This document shows positions 23,031 through 36,010 of a DNA stretch of 64,000 nt, one piece after another (the stretch's first letter is position 1; each line of letters begins with the position of its first letter). The notes under the pieces are model-generated. The model was not told where the DNA came from, searched no databases, and saw only the letters and a program-made list of their open reading frames with translations. A program made the position numbers and the translations under genes. The stretch comes from Pelobates cultripes (lineage: Eukaryota; Chordata; Amphibia; Anura; Pelobatidae): contig OW240920.1 in NCBI GenBank assembly GCA_933207985.1, forward strand, positions 126,852,180 through 126,916,179, given 5' to 3'.

Positions 23031-26000
23031 TTTAGTGGTGCTTAGGTTTTGATTTACGGTCAGTGCTGTTGGTTTTGTTTTGTTTTCTCCTTGCTCAAAT
23101 CTATTTAGTTGTTTTTTGTTTTTTTAAATGCTGTGTTCTGCAGTATAACACCACCTCCTCCCTTTTCAGAATGTCTTCCTGTTTGATTTAGCTTTGCTAA
23201 GATAAAATAATAGTGCATATAATAAAAAGACTATGATTGGTTATAGGACAGAGTCATTTTAGCAGCCTAACTCCTGCTAATCTCTCATTGGCTCAGCTGT
23301 GTGTATACACTGAGGACTTCAAATCAGGAACATATCGCGTGAATTATGCTGCAGAAAGCTCAAAATATATATTTTTTTGTTATTCTGAAGGAGAAAAAAA
23401 AAAGTGGCAATGGAAAAATACAACATGAATACGAAGCTAAAATCTATCAAAACACATTTACATTGTGTTGGTGATTGAAGTGCCCCTTGAAGTCAGTCTC
23501 ATCCAGTATGGGTGAAATTGACATTGATAATACTTCTGGAATACTAATGCAGCCAAGATGGGAAAGAAGCTTGCGTAAAGAGTGTCTTTTTAGGGGTTTT
23601 TTTCCTTTCATTTTACAAAATAAAATATGAAATATTTGAACAGTGGAATGTACCTTTTAAACTGTTTGTTTGATATTAATTGAGGGGACGGTTCCAAGGC
23701 ACTCTACGAAACATAACGATACTCAGAGCTGTAGTGTTTATGTGCCTCTTTTAAGTTACAGAATCTGATAAGCATGTTTATGTATCACATTACTGACTGA
23801 ATTTCGTTTTTTGAGCTTCTCTGTGCTTGCTTCCTGTTATCATTCATTACTAGCTTTTGCAGTGTATGGTTTTCAGCCAATTCCGTTTATCGTATTTCTT
23901 GCTATAAGACGATAGACAACTGCATATTTTTGTCTTATGAATGAGATAGAATTAACTTTTAGACTTTGTTTCTCAAAAAGTGGAAATTGTATTTATTTTT
24001 TTATATATATATAATTTTTTTTTTTTTAATTTTTTTTTTACTTGTTATGCTATAAACCCCTTTTTTTTTTTTTATGAATTGCAAGTCAATTTGTTGGTAG
24101 TAATTGACAAATTAGCTGTTCTATTAAATGGAGTATGTTGTGATTGTGGTTCACGGTTACAAAAAGTTTTAAAAAACTGAAATAGTGCAACCCACATTGC
24201 TGCCACAGTATGTGTGTTTGGGGGTACCTAGATGCCATTCAAAAGTATTGTATCTGCTGGTGGGACTCATTTCGAAAAAGGAAAAAAAAATACCCATTTT
24301 TGATAATGAATTCATTCTTATCAAATAGAATTATTTTATTTAGGTATTGGTAGATTTAAGTGAAATCCTAGTGTATGCATTGTATATCTAGACTGTCAAG
24401 AAGCTGAGCATTAATTTAGAGCTAGCACCTTTCTGACCCTAAATTAATTAAAATCCTTGTGGTGTTTCTTGTATCTTCCTGTTATAATGATCATGATTGT
24501 GACTCTAACACAGCTGGAGATAAACAAAAATGTATTACAGCAACACCTTTTATTTCATGTGGGTGTTTGTTGGGTTTTTTTTGGGGGGGGGGGTTCTAAT
24601 GTAAATCAACCTTATGTTACAGGAAACATTGGGCAGGCCATATCTGATTTAGAGCACTCTCTAGCTTAATATCTAGTAGTATAGTAGAACTATATGTGAA
24701 GCCCTAAGCTTTTCTTTACACTTTGCATGACTGCGTAGAGATTAGTCTTTCTCTTTGTACAAATATCTCATCTCCCTTTCTTTTACAGTAAATTTACTGT
24801 ATGTAGATCACATTTTTGTGTACGGTTTACAGAAATATCTCTTCAAATATACAGATATCAACCTATATTGCATTGTTTAATACAAATAATAATTTTGAGG
24901 AAGTAAGTCTGTAATAAATTGCAAGAGATATGTGCCTTTGTTACTTAGTTAAGTGGTTATATAGGAAGATGTTGAAAACCACTTAAGTAATTAATATACG
25001 ACTGCACAAAGTAGCCCTGAACTGTTCTGGGCTAGACAACTTCTGAATGCTATGTACAAACACGGCATATAGTAAAATTATGTGGATTTTCAAGTGTTGG
25101 GAGCTCTGCGCTGTGTATCCTCTGTCAAAATAGTTTGCCAGTTCCGTTTTACGTACTGATTTCTGATTAAATCTTCTTTTTTAGAAACTGTATTTGAAGG
25201 ATTTTTTTTCCCCTCCTTATTTTGTATATTCTTGGTGTTTATTTATGAACCCTCTAGGTTTGACTATTGATTCTACCTACATAAGAAATGTGCGTACTTC
25301 GGGATTCTCAACATTTTAACTGGAGTTTCCCTGCTTGGCACTTAAGTGCCTCTAGGTAAAACACCACATTTTGTATGTGTGGTGGAGGTAAATATTTAAA
25401 TCCATTTCTGGTCATTTTGTATGTTTTGTTCTATTGTTTATCATGTTAATTATGACCCTTTCTTTTGTCCAACCCCTTTATTTCCCTATAGAACACTGTG
25501 ATGGAAATGGAAATTTCCAGACATGGTGTTGGTTCTTGTGCCGCCCAGAACTCTTATAATGTGGCTGGGCTCTGCTTAATTCGCTATTGTTAAAATGTTT
25601 CAGGCAACCATACTAATATAAAAGTGATTTCCTGGTGCCTAGCAAGGTGTGTATATATAGCATTTAATAGAGTGAGGAGAACTTCTTTAGTTTTATGTTG
25701 TGCTACAGAAAATATATACCAACAAAAGCAAAGTCTTTCCTTATTTATTACATAGTGACTTGGAAAAGGGAGGCTTTTTAACTTACATGAAAATTTTACT
25801 ACACTTTTTCCGATTTATAAATGCTTATGAGATGGCCTCCTCCCATAATGTAGATTGATCAAGATGTTTAATTTTTTTTTTTATGGGGGGGGGGGTATTT
25901 GTAATCACAATTCCCTCCTCTTGGTGTTTTTTAGGGTGGTTTATTTGAGGAAAAATTAATTTTCTATTTTTTTTTCCCCATCTGTATATTTCATTTTAAT

Positions 26001-27389
26001 AAATCATTTACACCTGGCTCCCGAGTAAGTAGGAATTATACCAGTTACTTATTACTCAATTAATCCTATCAATATGTTAGATCAAAATACAAAAAAAGCA
26101 CTTAACTGACAGTCTACATCTGTGTTAAGCAGATCTGTGAATGCCCATTGCTTCTGTTGTTTTATTCTATACCCTGTGTTAAATGGAGGCAGAATAAAAA
26201 AAAAAAAAATCTTATTACTTACACTTCTCAACAAGAGACATTTCTTTAAAATCTCACACTCTACTGAAATTGTATTTTATTTATCGGAGAATTAGCTTAT
26301 TCAAATGATCAAGTGAATGCTGGCTTTAGAAACACCACACTTCTGTTCATCCAATTTGATGATCGATCAAAACTATTTCACTGCAACCCCCAAATCTTCC
26401 ACAGGATTGAGATGCTTCTAGACCTTGTTCTTCCAAACAAATTCTTCAGGCTGTAAAAAAGAAACACAAATGTTCTGGATTATTCTATTTTTTTTTTTTT
26501 TTTTTAAACCTTTCTTCCAGTATACCAGCACATTAAATGTGTTCAAGATTGTTTCAAACACATTTATTGTACGTCATATTAAAATTAAATACTTGAATCA
26601 AATCGGAAATTAGTAGAAAGTCAGTCTGGCAAAGGGCAGTCATTACTAGGATTTGTACAACCCTAATCTTAAAATGTTATCGGCAGTTGTATTTCTAGCT
26701 CTAAATGATTTTTTTTTTTTACAAAATGCAAAGGTGGTCTTAAAATGTATTATTCTCACTGAACCGCTTTATTAAAGTAAAATTTGTACTTTTGTTATTT
26801 TTTGTGTGATGACCTTTTGCTCTGGGCAATATTTCACACAGGAAAATACCTTTTGTGGGGTTTTTTTTGGGGGGGGGGGAGGGCGGGGGTTTATGTTGCA
26901 CTGTAAAGCATTCTACTAAGAGGTCTGTAGTAAAAAAAAAAAAAAAATTAGTCCAGGAGTGGCCATAATGTAGACTCCAAGCTGTCAAGCCAGGTATAGG
27001 ATCATGCACGTTGTAGCTCGACATCAGCCTGGGATCTTATTTTTGGCAATGATTGAATAGCTAAATTTGTTATAAAATGTATTTCAGTTGGGCTATGAGA
27101 TTGAACCTTTTCTTGAATGCAAAATATCGGACTTAGGTAATTATCCGTATTAGCAGTATAATGAATTTTCCTCACCACTGAATAAACAAGAGATTTCCAA
27201 GCAAATTGTAACCTGTTTGACATAGATGCAACATTTCTAATTACAAGTCAGCATTATAAACGAGAAGTGCAAAGTGATGACTTTTTTTGTGTGTGTGTGT
27301 TTAGTAGCTTCCTCGTATTTGACACAGGGGTCTGTTCTCCACTGCTTCCGTCAAGTCGTACAAAAACAGACTTTGCTTCAAGAACCGTA

Positions 27390-27720
27390 GTAATCACAAT
27401 ATGACCAAATATACAAGGACTGTTATATAAATGTATGCTCAGTGCTTTCTCTGTACAGTTCCGCTCTGTTAACATGTGTATCAGACTAGTGCCTGTTTTC
27501 CTCCCCAGACTTCCTCAAAAGGTTATTCTCTAACTTTTTATTTTGTTTCCAGACATTGAATTAATTGCTAGTCCGTTAAAACTGTGGTGTTTAAATTTTA
27601 TATTTGTGTGTAGATTTTGATGGGTAAAAGACAACGTCGATAAATGTTTTATCTGAAATTAGTATTGTTAAACGAAAATGAAGTAACTGTTCCAAACACA
27701 ACTGCTTTGTAACACATTAA
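27390..27720 (+). promoter_or_regulatory. Distal conserved block of the MECP2 3' UTR
   Basis: ATATGACCAAATATACAAGGACTG (broken here as ATATGACCAAATAT and AGGACTGTTA), GTTAACATGTGTATC, AACTGTGGTGTTTA, TATATTTGTGTGTAG, GATGGGTAAAAG and AAGTAACTGTTCCAAACA occur in the same order as in the distal part of the human MECP2 3' UTR as I recall it. About 15 kb downstream of the stop, this supports transcript continuity and possible RNA-level regulation. Confidence 0.65.
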
Positions 27721-28087
27721 TAAATATGCTAAACGCTTCTTTACTCCTGGCCCCATTGTTAACACAAAATCTTAACCTTCCTCAATTCAAACATGTCTGT
27801 GCCTCACTTATTTCATGTGTTGTAATAACTACTTTGTGAAATTGTCTTTTGAACAAACCATGATTTTACCCACAAAATAACACACGAGCAAGTTTGTGAA
27901 CATTTAGGAGATGCGCAGCATATAACAGTTTGTTCTTTAACTCCACAAATAAATAATTTTTTCAATTTCAAGTAAAGCTGCTACCTGAGACAAAAACCTA
28001 AACTGTTTTTATAGAAAAGTTCAAAATACTTTAAGTTGGCTCGAAAGGTGTAAAAGTCATTCCAGAATGAATTTACTAATCACCATT

Positions 28088-28116
28088 TTATTTATATATA
28101 TATATATATATATATA
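28088..28116. repeat. (TA)n microsatellite
   Basis: Uninterrupted TA dinucleotides followed by a T run. Confidence 0.9.
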
Positions 28117-28363
28117 ATTTTTTTTTTAAACAATTTTGAAACGATTCTTGTCACTAAACTTGTGCACAAATCCCTTTTAGCTGCGTCGAACAAGTTAGTC
28201 GAAGGCAAATTAATAGATTTGTTTGCGATTACCTAACAACTTCTCCATTGATTAATAGGCATTTGATTTGTTGTGTAGCTGAAAAGCTTTGTGCACAAGT
28301 CTACTTGTTACTAATTATGAAACAGATGCAACCTTTCCCACACAATTACTTTTATAGCTCTGT

Positions 28364-28790
28364 TTAAAGGGATTCTATAGTGCCAGGAAAACAAACCCGT
28401 TTTACAAGTGCCTCACTCCCTCGTACCCCCCCTCGGTCGCCTGAATCCAGCGCCGATGTACCTCGGCGCTGGGTCAGGCTCTGCAATGGCTGCGCTCGCA
28501 TTAGGATTTTCCCATAGGAAAGCATTTTTTAATGCTTTCCTATGAGGAAAAATCTGACACTGGAGGTCCTCATGCAGAGCGTCCAGCTTCAGATTACGGT
28601 CTCAAGGTCCATTTCGATTCTGGAACTCCCTCTAGTGGCTGTCTGGCAGACAGCCGCTAGAGGGAGGAGTCAACCCTCAGTTTCTCAGAAACTGCAATAC
28701 TTACCTCTATAGGGTTAAGAGATATGGGACATTGCACCCAGACCACTTCAATGAGCTGAAGTGGTCTGGGTGCCTACAGTGTCCCATTAA
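28364..28790 (-). mobile_element. T2-type MITE (copy M7, M1/M2 family)
   Basis: TTAA at 28364-28367 and 28787-28790. Left CTATAGTGCCAGGAAAACAA, central CCCTCTAGTGGCTGTC.../GACAGCCGCTAGAGGG (28628-28664), right CCAGACCACTTCAATGAGC hairpin. Same orientation as M2. Confidence 0.86.
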
Positions 28791-29658
28791 AGTAGCACCA
28801 TTTTAAAAAAAAATGGTAACTACACTGTTCGATTATAATGGTATAATTAACCACTGTGTACATGACACAGAATCGTAAGAACAGACAACCCCAGATCTAT
28901 TGCATGAAAACATTTCATTATGATGAGACTGCTGTTAGGAGTGCAGCACCATTACTGTGTCACTCAAACCACACTCAACATTTAAATCCACACCATTTTT
29001 TTCCTTGTACCCTGTAAACACTTGCACAAAGAAAGTTAAGTCTATCCACATTATTTACAAAAATAAAACATTTTTTTTAAAGTACATTTTAATTCCAAAT
29101 ACTACATCTGAACCATACTTGGAATCCAATGGCTTGCCACCAAGATATCCCTCATGCTTTATAATTCAATATACTTTGGGAATTTATATTATAAGACTAT
29201 CTCTCTGTCATTGGTTACATCTTGGGCTGAAGCAATAGTTTTGACTGCCTATACAACTGTTTGTAGAGTGTAGAGACGTACATCCTCCCTACACATTTCT
29301 TTGAAAAAAAAAAAAAAAGCTCATTATTGCAGCATGGTTTAATGCAGAATTAATCTCTGCTCTGTAAATAGCTTGCAACAGAATTCTGTGTCTGATAAAG
29401 TGCAGTTAATAGAGCTGGGTTTAACTTCTAAAGTAAACACACTGTGCTGTAATATCTTATTGGAAATTAAGCCAGTTCTGGCTACGACGATTCCTGGTCT
29501 GTTAGAGCTCACTGCAGAAGGCTCGCATTCTGGATATTTGCAACAAATACAGGGATTTCAAAGTTGATTGGCTTTGTTTTTAGTTTTCTAAATTAGTTTT
29601 CACATACATTTCATTTAAAAATTCAGACTGTTAAGAACTAATGTGTACGCTCGCCTGT

Positions 29659-29694
<36 letters not shown>

Positions 29695-30955
29695 ATTATT
29701 ATTATTATATATATATATTTTTTTTTATTTATTTATTTTTTTCTTAGGATGGGCATGAAACCTATGCCAGATGAATGTTATAAGACAAAATGTACAGGCA
29801 ACTCAAGCAGGCGTTAAGTGAAGGGTTTATTGTTGGTCAAAGTCTCAACAGTAACATAGAGCCAAAACATATTTGGTTGCTGTGTGACCAACAATAATTC
29901 CTTCGCTTTACACTTGCTTCAAATACCTGTTGTAATTTTTGTTTATCATTCATGTTCGATGATCATTGTTTTTCTAGGAACAGAGCACCCCATGGGTTGT
30001 GGGTGGATCGTGTTTCCTTATATAATGTGTCCTTCAAAAAGACAAAACTTTAATCTTTTTAACAAAAAAGACTTTTATATAGTGTAAATATATTTTAACT
30101 AAAACAATTATTTTCAATCAATTTAAACATTCTGTCTCACAATATGTAGGTCAGGGCGTATCACATTTTCTTAACCTTTTTGTATACTTTGCAGTTTTTC
30201 CAGTTGGAATCATTATTTCTGCAAGCATTTTGTTGAAATGCAAGCAGTAGGTTTCTTTCCAGATACTTGCTACTTAATCACACTTTAATGCGGGAAAAAT
30301 GAACTGCATTATAAAGGTTTCAACCACTCTGCATTGATTATTGTACACTTATAATTCTTAAGAGGAGGTTAGAATTAACTTGAATATGGATGGCAGGCTG
30401 ATTAAAACTTAACTGTTCATTAATCTTAGTCATTTGCTGTTGATACTACAAAAATAGTCAATGTAATCTGAACTGTCTCATACACTTACTGATGATTGAC
30501 ATTTGCTATATTACTATCAAACCATGCTTAGAAGCAACCCTATTCTATAGAGAATGGAGGTGAGTTCTTGTTGCTAAAATAATTGGGAATAAAAGGCTCA
30601 TTCAGATTGTAAAGGATTTTTTTTTAAAAGTCCCTTCAGTTAGTCTCTGTTCAAGTTTCATACACGTTTTTAGCAGACTTGTGCCATTACAAACAGGGCT
30701 ATTCACTAAACTGAGAATTCAATGCGAGCTTCTACTTTAAGGCTAGAGTAGTTGATCTAAATGCACAACTAAGAGAATTCTTCCAGATTGGCTGTTTTGC
30801 CCTTAAATTTGAATTTCATCTTAAATTCTCACTGTAGTGAATAATCCTGAAAGAGAACTGATGCCAGTCACATCCCAAGTATAGATACAAAATGCCAGCA
30901 AGTTTTTTTAAAATTATTAAACCACAAATTAATCATTCAATTTATTTCAGTGAGC
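28791..30955. other. No gene recognised; AT-rich
   Basis: Contains a (TA)n tract at about 29655-29720. The MECP2 transcript may end before or inside this stretch. No exon or complete element is seen. Confidence 0.4.
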
Positions 30956-31240
30956 AAGGGATCAACTTCTGGATTACCCCTTTAATATAGAGCGACCATA
31001 ATAATAAAGTATTTAATCAGGAAAGGTACATTCAGATTACTCTAGTTTTCAGGTACATCCTGGGAATGCTACTTTTGCCCAACATCCAGGGGATGTTACT
31101 ATTACCCAATTTAATGGTACTCATTTTATCTACCTCGGAAGGATGAAGGGCTGAGTCAACCCTGTCAGGCTTTGAACCCAAGAGTTGAACAGATTCTAAT
31201 GATGATGCATTAGCCCACTGAGATATTTCACCGGCCTTAT
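30956..31240. repeat. Unclassified interspersed repeat
   Basis: Starts near ATCAGGAAAGGTACATTCAG, continues GGTACATCCTGGGAATG, then CCTCGGAAGGATGAAGGGC and GGCTTTGAACCCAAGAG. A shorter related copy of the first part lies at about 35155-35225 (ACCAGGAAAGATACATTGAG). The GGCTTTGAACCC piece is loosely B-box-like, so a SINE origin is possible but unproven. Confidence 0.4.
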
Positions 31241-31295
31241 CCTGTGCAAGTCAGCCAAACACAAGAGAATGCTGAGAAGTGAGGTATTGGCTACA

Positions 31296-31338
31296 CCTCA
31301 CTGATGAGGACCGAAGAAGTTTGAATCAATCATCTGAG
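31296..31338 (+). ncRNA. Weak hammerhead-like motif
   Basis: CCUCA then intact CUGAUGA (31301-31307), a weak stem II (GAC...GUU), GAA, AUC and UGAG that could close stem I with CUCA. The A-U pair closing stem III is not satisfied. Low confidence; may be coincidence. Confidence 0.2.
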
Positions 31339-31562
31339 TTGATGTATGTGTTTGGAGAGGTAACTTGCAAACCAAAAGGTTAAACTATTAAGTTTAGGCA
31401 CAGTACAGAGCATTTTTGCACAAACAGGATCATAAGTAGGAAAACTGTCTTAAAAGAAAACAAATTAAAAAAAAAAAAATCACCGTTTAATAGATATACC
31501 CAAAAATAAAATCTTGCATGCATTTAATTCATTTTTCATTGTAGGGTATATATAAAAACCGA

Positions 31563-32131
31563 ATACATACAAAACACAATACAGTGTAATATTGTCTGTG
31601 TTACAAAATAGTAAGGAAACTATAGCATTGGTGCGTTCCAAACGGAAATCAGCCGGAACCGGGAAGTACAAGGACTTTATCAGATAAAAGGACGCCAGAC
31701 TACAAAGGACTCTCATTTATACCGATTGAAAAAGCCCCTGGAGGGGCGAAACGTGTTTCGGACATTATTGGACTATATTAGCCAATTGGCAAGACTAATT
31801 TCTATAGCATTATAGCTGTAGACTCTCTTTTATTATTTTCTTTTAATTTTTTAACATTGTTTTTATACCATATCTTATACATATATTTTGTGGAGTAATA
31901 AAAGTATTTTTACAAGATTCACATTGGATTCTTGGAGCTCATTCAAGTTCAACTGGAACAGCTATCAAGCCATGTGGAAATAGCAAGGGGACATCCTTTG
32001 CAGTAGTCCCAAAGCGACATCTATGAGAGCCATAAGTTATTTGGCTCTGGGCTTGTGAGTACTTGACTCCAATTCCTTACTATTCTGTAACAGACAATAT
32101 TACACTGTATTGTGTTTTGTATGTATTTCTT
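31563..32131. repeat. Inverted repeat bracketing a hammerhead-like motif
   Basis: Arms of about 55 bp (31563-31622 and 32078-32131) are near-perfect reverse complements (core ACAATACAGTGTAATATTGT, with its complement on the other side). About 455 bp lie between, including the motif at 31722-31761 and an ATAATAAAAGTATTTTTAC tail typical of Penelope-like pseudo-LTR ends. Confidence 0.75.
31722..31761 (+). ncRNA. Decayed hammerhead-like motif
   Basis: Stem I CCGA/UCGG (31722-31725 with 31758-31761), stem II GCCCC/GGGGC (31734-31738 with 31743-31747) and GAAA followed by CGUGUU keep the architecture seen at 2505-2544, including one extra A before stem II. The core reads UUGAAAA instead of CUGANGA, changing the invariant C3 and G8, so it should be inactive. 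Confidence 0.45.
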
Positions 32132-32329
32132 TCAGACATATCCAGAAGTGTGACAAACCAACTATATTGTATGTATTCGCTTGTTTTGTGAGTGGTGTAA
32201 GGGGTTTCCACTCAGGTGGTTGTGGCATTACTACCACACTTAGTCCCACTGTTTTTCGGTATATATTTGTGTTTTTGCATATATAAAAAAACGGTTGCAA
32301 AACCTGCAGCTCTCCTATCTGCCATCTTT

Positions 32330-32640
32330 ATACCCCTTCCCTTCTAACCACGCCCAGACTTTCTGTGGTTGACCAATCACAAACATTCCAATGCAGCTCA
32401 ATTACGTCTTTGTAAGGCAGGTGCTCTGAGCATTTTCTGCCTGTTGAGTTTAGCTCCACTGAGCTAACAAAACCAGGAATTAACATTTACCTGTCGTCTG
32501 CTTGAAAGCAAATGAGGCGTAACCAGGTTAACTTATAAAAGTGTCAATTTCTATTGAAATCTGCACTTTTTCCAAAATGGAAAAAAAGGACACAAATGTT
32601 TTAGCAAGCTAAAGTGCTTTAGGAGTCTAGAATGTCTCTT
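32330..32640. repeat. MITE remnant, second copy of the 1953-2480 family
   Basis: Reads TCACAAACATTCCAATGCAG, GTTTAGCTCCACTGAGC, CAATTTCTATTGAAATCTGC, AAAGTGCTTTAGGAG and GAATGTCTCTTAATG: the reverse complement of segments at 1960-2420. Confidence 0.5.
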
Positions 32641-34334
32641 AATGCAACATTGTTTATCATTTATCATTGCTTTAGTAATTTAATCTCCTGTAATGAGAGG
32701 CCAAATAATGGTAAATAAATGTTCTGAAGATTAGACCATTACAAGGATTGCTGATTGATTAAATTATCAATCACCCTATATCTTCAACACAAACTATGAG
32801 TGTAAAGAATCTGTTAACTGTAACGTAGGGGGTGTGTGTGTGTGTGTCAGTCATGCAATGTTGGATATGGGAAGTAAGGATGACAGAGCAGGCTCGAACG
32901 GATAGGTACCATCCACTTGTGAAATATCAACTAGGCTTCACATCAGAGAGATTAATCCAAGTTGTGCCTGTGCACAACACACAAAGCTTGGACAAGATTA
33001 GCACTGGCTACCTTGGAGATCAAATTCTAGCTGCAGTTATAAGCCACTATAGTAGAGTGACATTTTCCAGGTTATTCACAGCTTCTCTTATGCTAATTTG
33101 TATTGACAAACAGCGAGTTGTTGCAACTTGTATTCACACAGTAGCCTTGTGAATTACTGGATTGTAAACATTAGCTTAGTTACCAAATTCTGCATTGCAG
33201 AGCTCAGCACATAACCCCAAGTCTGTACATATTTATATGTTTGCTCTGCTCTTAATTTCACCACTGCTAGAATACTCACGCCTGTTCGTGCATAAGTAGC
33301 AATAGTGGGGGGAGGAGGGAGTACCACATCTGCTTACATCAATCTATTTATCTAATCAAAATTTACATGTAAAGGAAGAGGCAAGCAAGAGAATATCACA
33401 CATTCAGCCAGACAGTTCTGAAAACAAGCTATAATACCACATGCATGGCAATACAACCAGTAGGCAATAGGTGGTGCTCAGGTATATAAATTGATATAAC
33501 AAACTAGATCATTACAGAGGAATGTAACACTACATGGCTTTTAAAATACAACCACGTTACCAGATTGATCAGGGAATTCGTACTACAGTGGAGTGCAGAT
33601 TTATCATTTCTGAGCAACAACAATGTACAGTATGGCTCTCATACCAATGGGTTGGCCGTACCCGTAAGGTTAAATCATATAATTATATTATTATACAGCG
33701 AACCACAGACACTGCAGTATTGAAAAACACATTCCAGCCAACACAGTTCTGATGAATTAGTCCAACTACTGCTCCCTTTCAGTGGCAATGGTGCGAATTA
33801 CAAATATTAACTTGTACAAGCACAAAATGGTGTAGTCAGGCACACTAATGCCACCTACGTCTAAAGGCATACAACGTAAAAATTCTCAGAATGCGATCCC
33901 TAATTATTTCTGTTACATGTTATACAGTAAGTAACCAACTTTCAACATTGTGTAGTAATGGATGGAAAATGTTAGTTACTTCCTGCTTGTGAAATGATGG
34001 AAATCCCGGTGTTACATATATTATGTCTATACTGTAGAAAAATTGACCTCCTTACTACAGGACATCATTATAGGTTGAAGAAAGATTTGGGACACCTGGA
34101 TTCGAATGTTCACAGATATACCACACTGTCAATTTTCAGATTGGGTATCTGACCTTCAACACTCTGCAGGTTGGGTAGTTTTGTTTCTTTGTTTACGGGA
34201 GAAGTTTTTGTTTATATTGTTTGATTGTAAGGGCATGTGTAATTAAAATAAAACAGAAAAATCGGGAATATTGAAGGCATCATTCATCTCTCAGTGGTAA
34301 AACGTATATAATCCGGATTTTAAATTACACAACA
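32641..34334. other. No gene recognised
   Basis: Non-coding. Open frames of 72-106 codons at 32832-33152 and 33534-33752 have no recognisable domain. A short GT run lies at about 32831. Confidence 0.4.
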
Positions 34335-34405
34335 GATTTTACAAAATTATTATTATTGCCATTTATATAGCACCAACAGATTCTGTAGCTCTTACATTGA
34401 GGTTT
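34335..34405. repeat. Fragment of a vertebrate-wide repeat
   Basis: TTATTATTGCCATTTATATAGCACCAACAGATTCTGTAGC (in pieces) resembles a sequence repeated many times in amphibian and fish genomes. A related form is expanded at 45690-45865. Confidence 0.4.
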
Positions 34406-35689
34406 TATTTATTTTGTTATTTTTTATTTTCAATATATTTTTGGGGTATACATGTAGATGTAAGTAAGACCAAAGAAAACATAAGACTTCATTAAATGCA
34501 ATTTGGCTGGGAACATAACCGCAAGTGAGTCATTAGCAGTCATATTAGTTCTATCAAACAATGTATCTAAAATCCAAGTTCTGAAATTACTTATGGCTTT
34601 GCCCATTCTAGTCATGCGTTGATAGAGCTTGCAGTAAGAATGATCAGAAGAGCAAGAATAGAAAGTAGAGAAAGACGTTTGAGGTTTATTTGAAACTTCG
34701 ATTGACACGACAGTCTCTAGAAATATGTATTATCGAGAAAATCCTATAATTCTTGTTTAGTAAGAACGGCGGTGACAAAACTGTGCATTCTTTCCAAACC
34801 ACTGTACTTATTTCACACAATTCCACTGCTAATCCTCAAAACCATGACTGGGTATTAAACCTATGATCAACGAGGCCTTAACAAATCGATTGATTTAAAT
34901 CTTTGAAGTGTTGCTTGTCAAGCGTTGAACCTACCCCAATTCCAGGGAGTTCAGGTCCCCGATATATACCAATATTGCATATCTGCACTTTGCTCCTAGC
35001 TGATCCTGTTATTCACCACAGTGAGAAATTGCATGAGTAGTACTGTAATCTTTGCGCTTTTCAAATAGAAAATTAACTATCTCTTCAAAAGAAACAAACT
35101 ACCCAACTACTATTAGCCTTCAGCCTATCACTCCACTTCCTCACAGAATTATTTATTTATTTATAAAATATTTTACCAGGAAAGATACATTGAGATTTCT
35201 CTCGTTTTCAATATTAATACACAATATATACAAAATTTAACATAGAACAGGTAGGAAATATATAATCAACCATGACACGTGCATTCTGTTTTGAGGTATG
35301 TAGAGAGGGATCTTTAGGCTTGGGGAAGATTTTAAAGCGTGCGGGAGGTCGTTCCACAATTATGTGATGCCCTGGTGTTAAAAACTCCCCGTAGCAATCA
35401 CTGATTGATGCTATACTGCATTGCACGGTGTGGAAGCCTGCTTGTGAGACATTGCTATAACCTTGTGACATCAAAGTGTTATAAGAACATTAGTGGATTT
35501 TCTACATAATAATGCAATACAAAATTTTGATACTCTCCAAAAGACTCGAAATTTGCCCGAGAGAGATCATTTTAAATTCCTTTGAGTACATTACTTTCTG
35601 TCAAAAGAAATGCTACTAATCTGTGCATTCCCTCCCGTGATTCTATGCTAAAAGAGGCATAAGTCCATGATTTTCCAATATGGAGAAAT

Positions 35690-36010
35690 TAAAGGAACAC
35701 TATAGCTCTAGGAATACAAACCTGTACCACTAGTGCCTAATTAGCTTTAGAACCATTCCTCAATGCACCTTAAAAAAATATGTTTAATGTTTTTTTAGAT
35801 GTCTTTTTTTCAAGTGCCGAGACCCTCTTGGAATTTCTACCCTCTCCTGCATTGCTTCCTCAATCCAATGCACTCCGTAGAAGATCATTGGGGATGAAAT
35901 GCGTATCGCATCTCATGCATATGAGATATGTAGCTACAAAATAGCAGTGTTTTATATTGCAGCGTTAAAACTACAGGACTTATTTATTTCTAACCGCTAA
36001 TAAGGCTATT
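35690..36010. repeat. Partial T2-type MITE
   Basis: TTAAAGGAACACTATAGCTC starts at 35690. No matching second end within 1 kb; internal text is degraded. Confidence 0.45.

Larger units (their letters stand above)
12229..27720 (+). other. MECP2 3' UTR (inferred, very long, MITE-invaded)
   Basis: Directly after the stop the sequence closely follows the mammalian MECP2 3' UTR as I remember it: ATAAAGGCAGCTGTTGTCTC, GGGCTCTGACAAAGCTTCCC, GAGCACAGTCAGTCAGG, CAGCTTTGCACTTTTT and ACTACTGACCAA, to about 12560. Weaker islands follow: ATAAGGACTTCC near 13560, AAGGAAGTCCTTATTAACCTGC near 14200, CTTTAGAAACACCA and CTTGTTCTTCCAAA near 26310-26440. A strong block lies at 27390-27720. Mammals have about 8.5 kb of 3' UTR; this one would exceed 15 kb, partly through inserted MITEs. 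An AATAAA at 12273-12278 could serve a short isoform, and AATAAA occurs again at 27948-27953. The true end is unknown. Confidence 0.7.

Noticed and set aside
31296..31338. Strong hammerhead call at CUGAUGA near 31301
   Set aside because: Stem II is weak and the A-U closing pair of stem III is missing, so it is kept only as a low-confidence motif.
34430..34708. 92-codon minus-strand frame
   Set aside because: No recognisable family, no splice context or conserved motif; retained only as unexplained.
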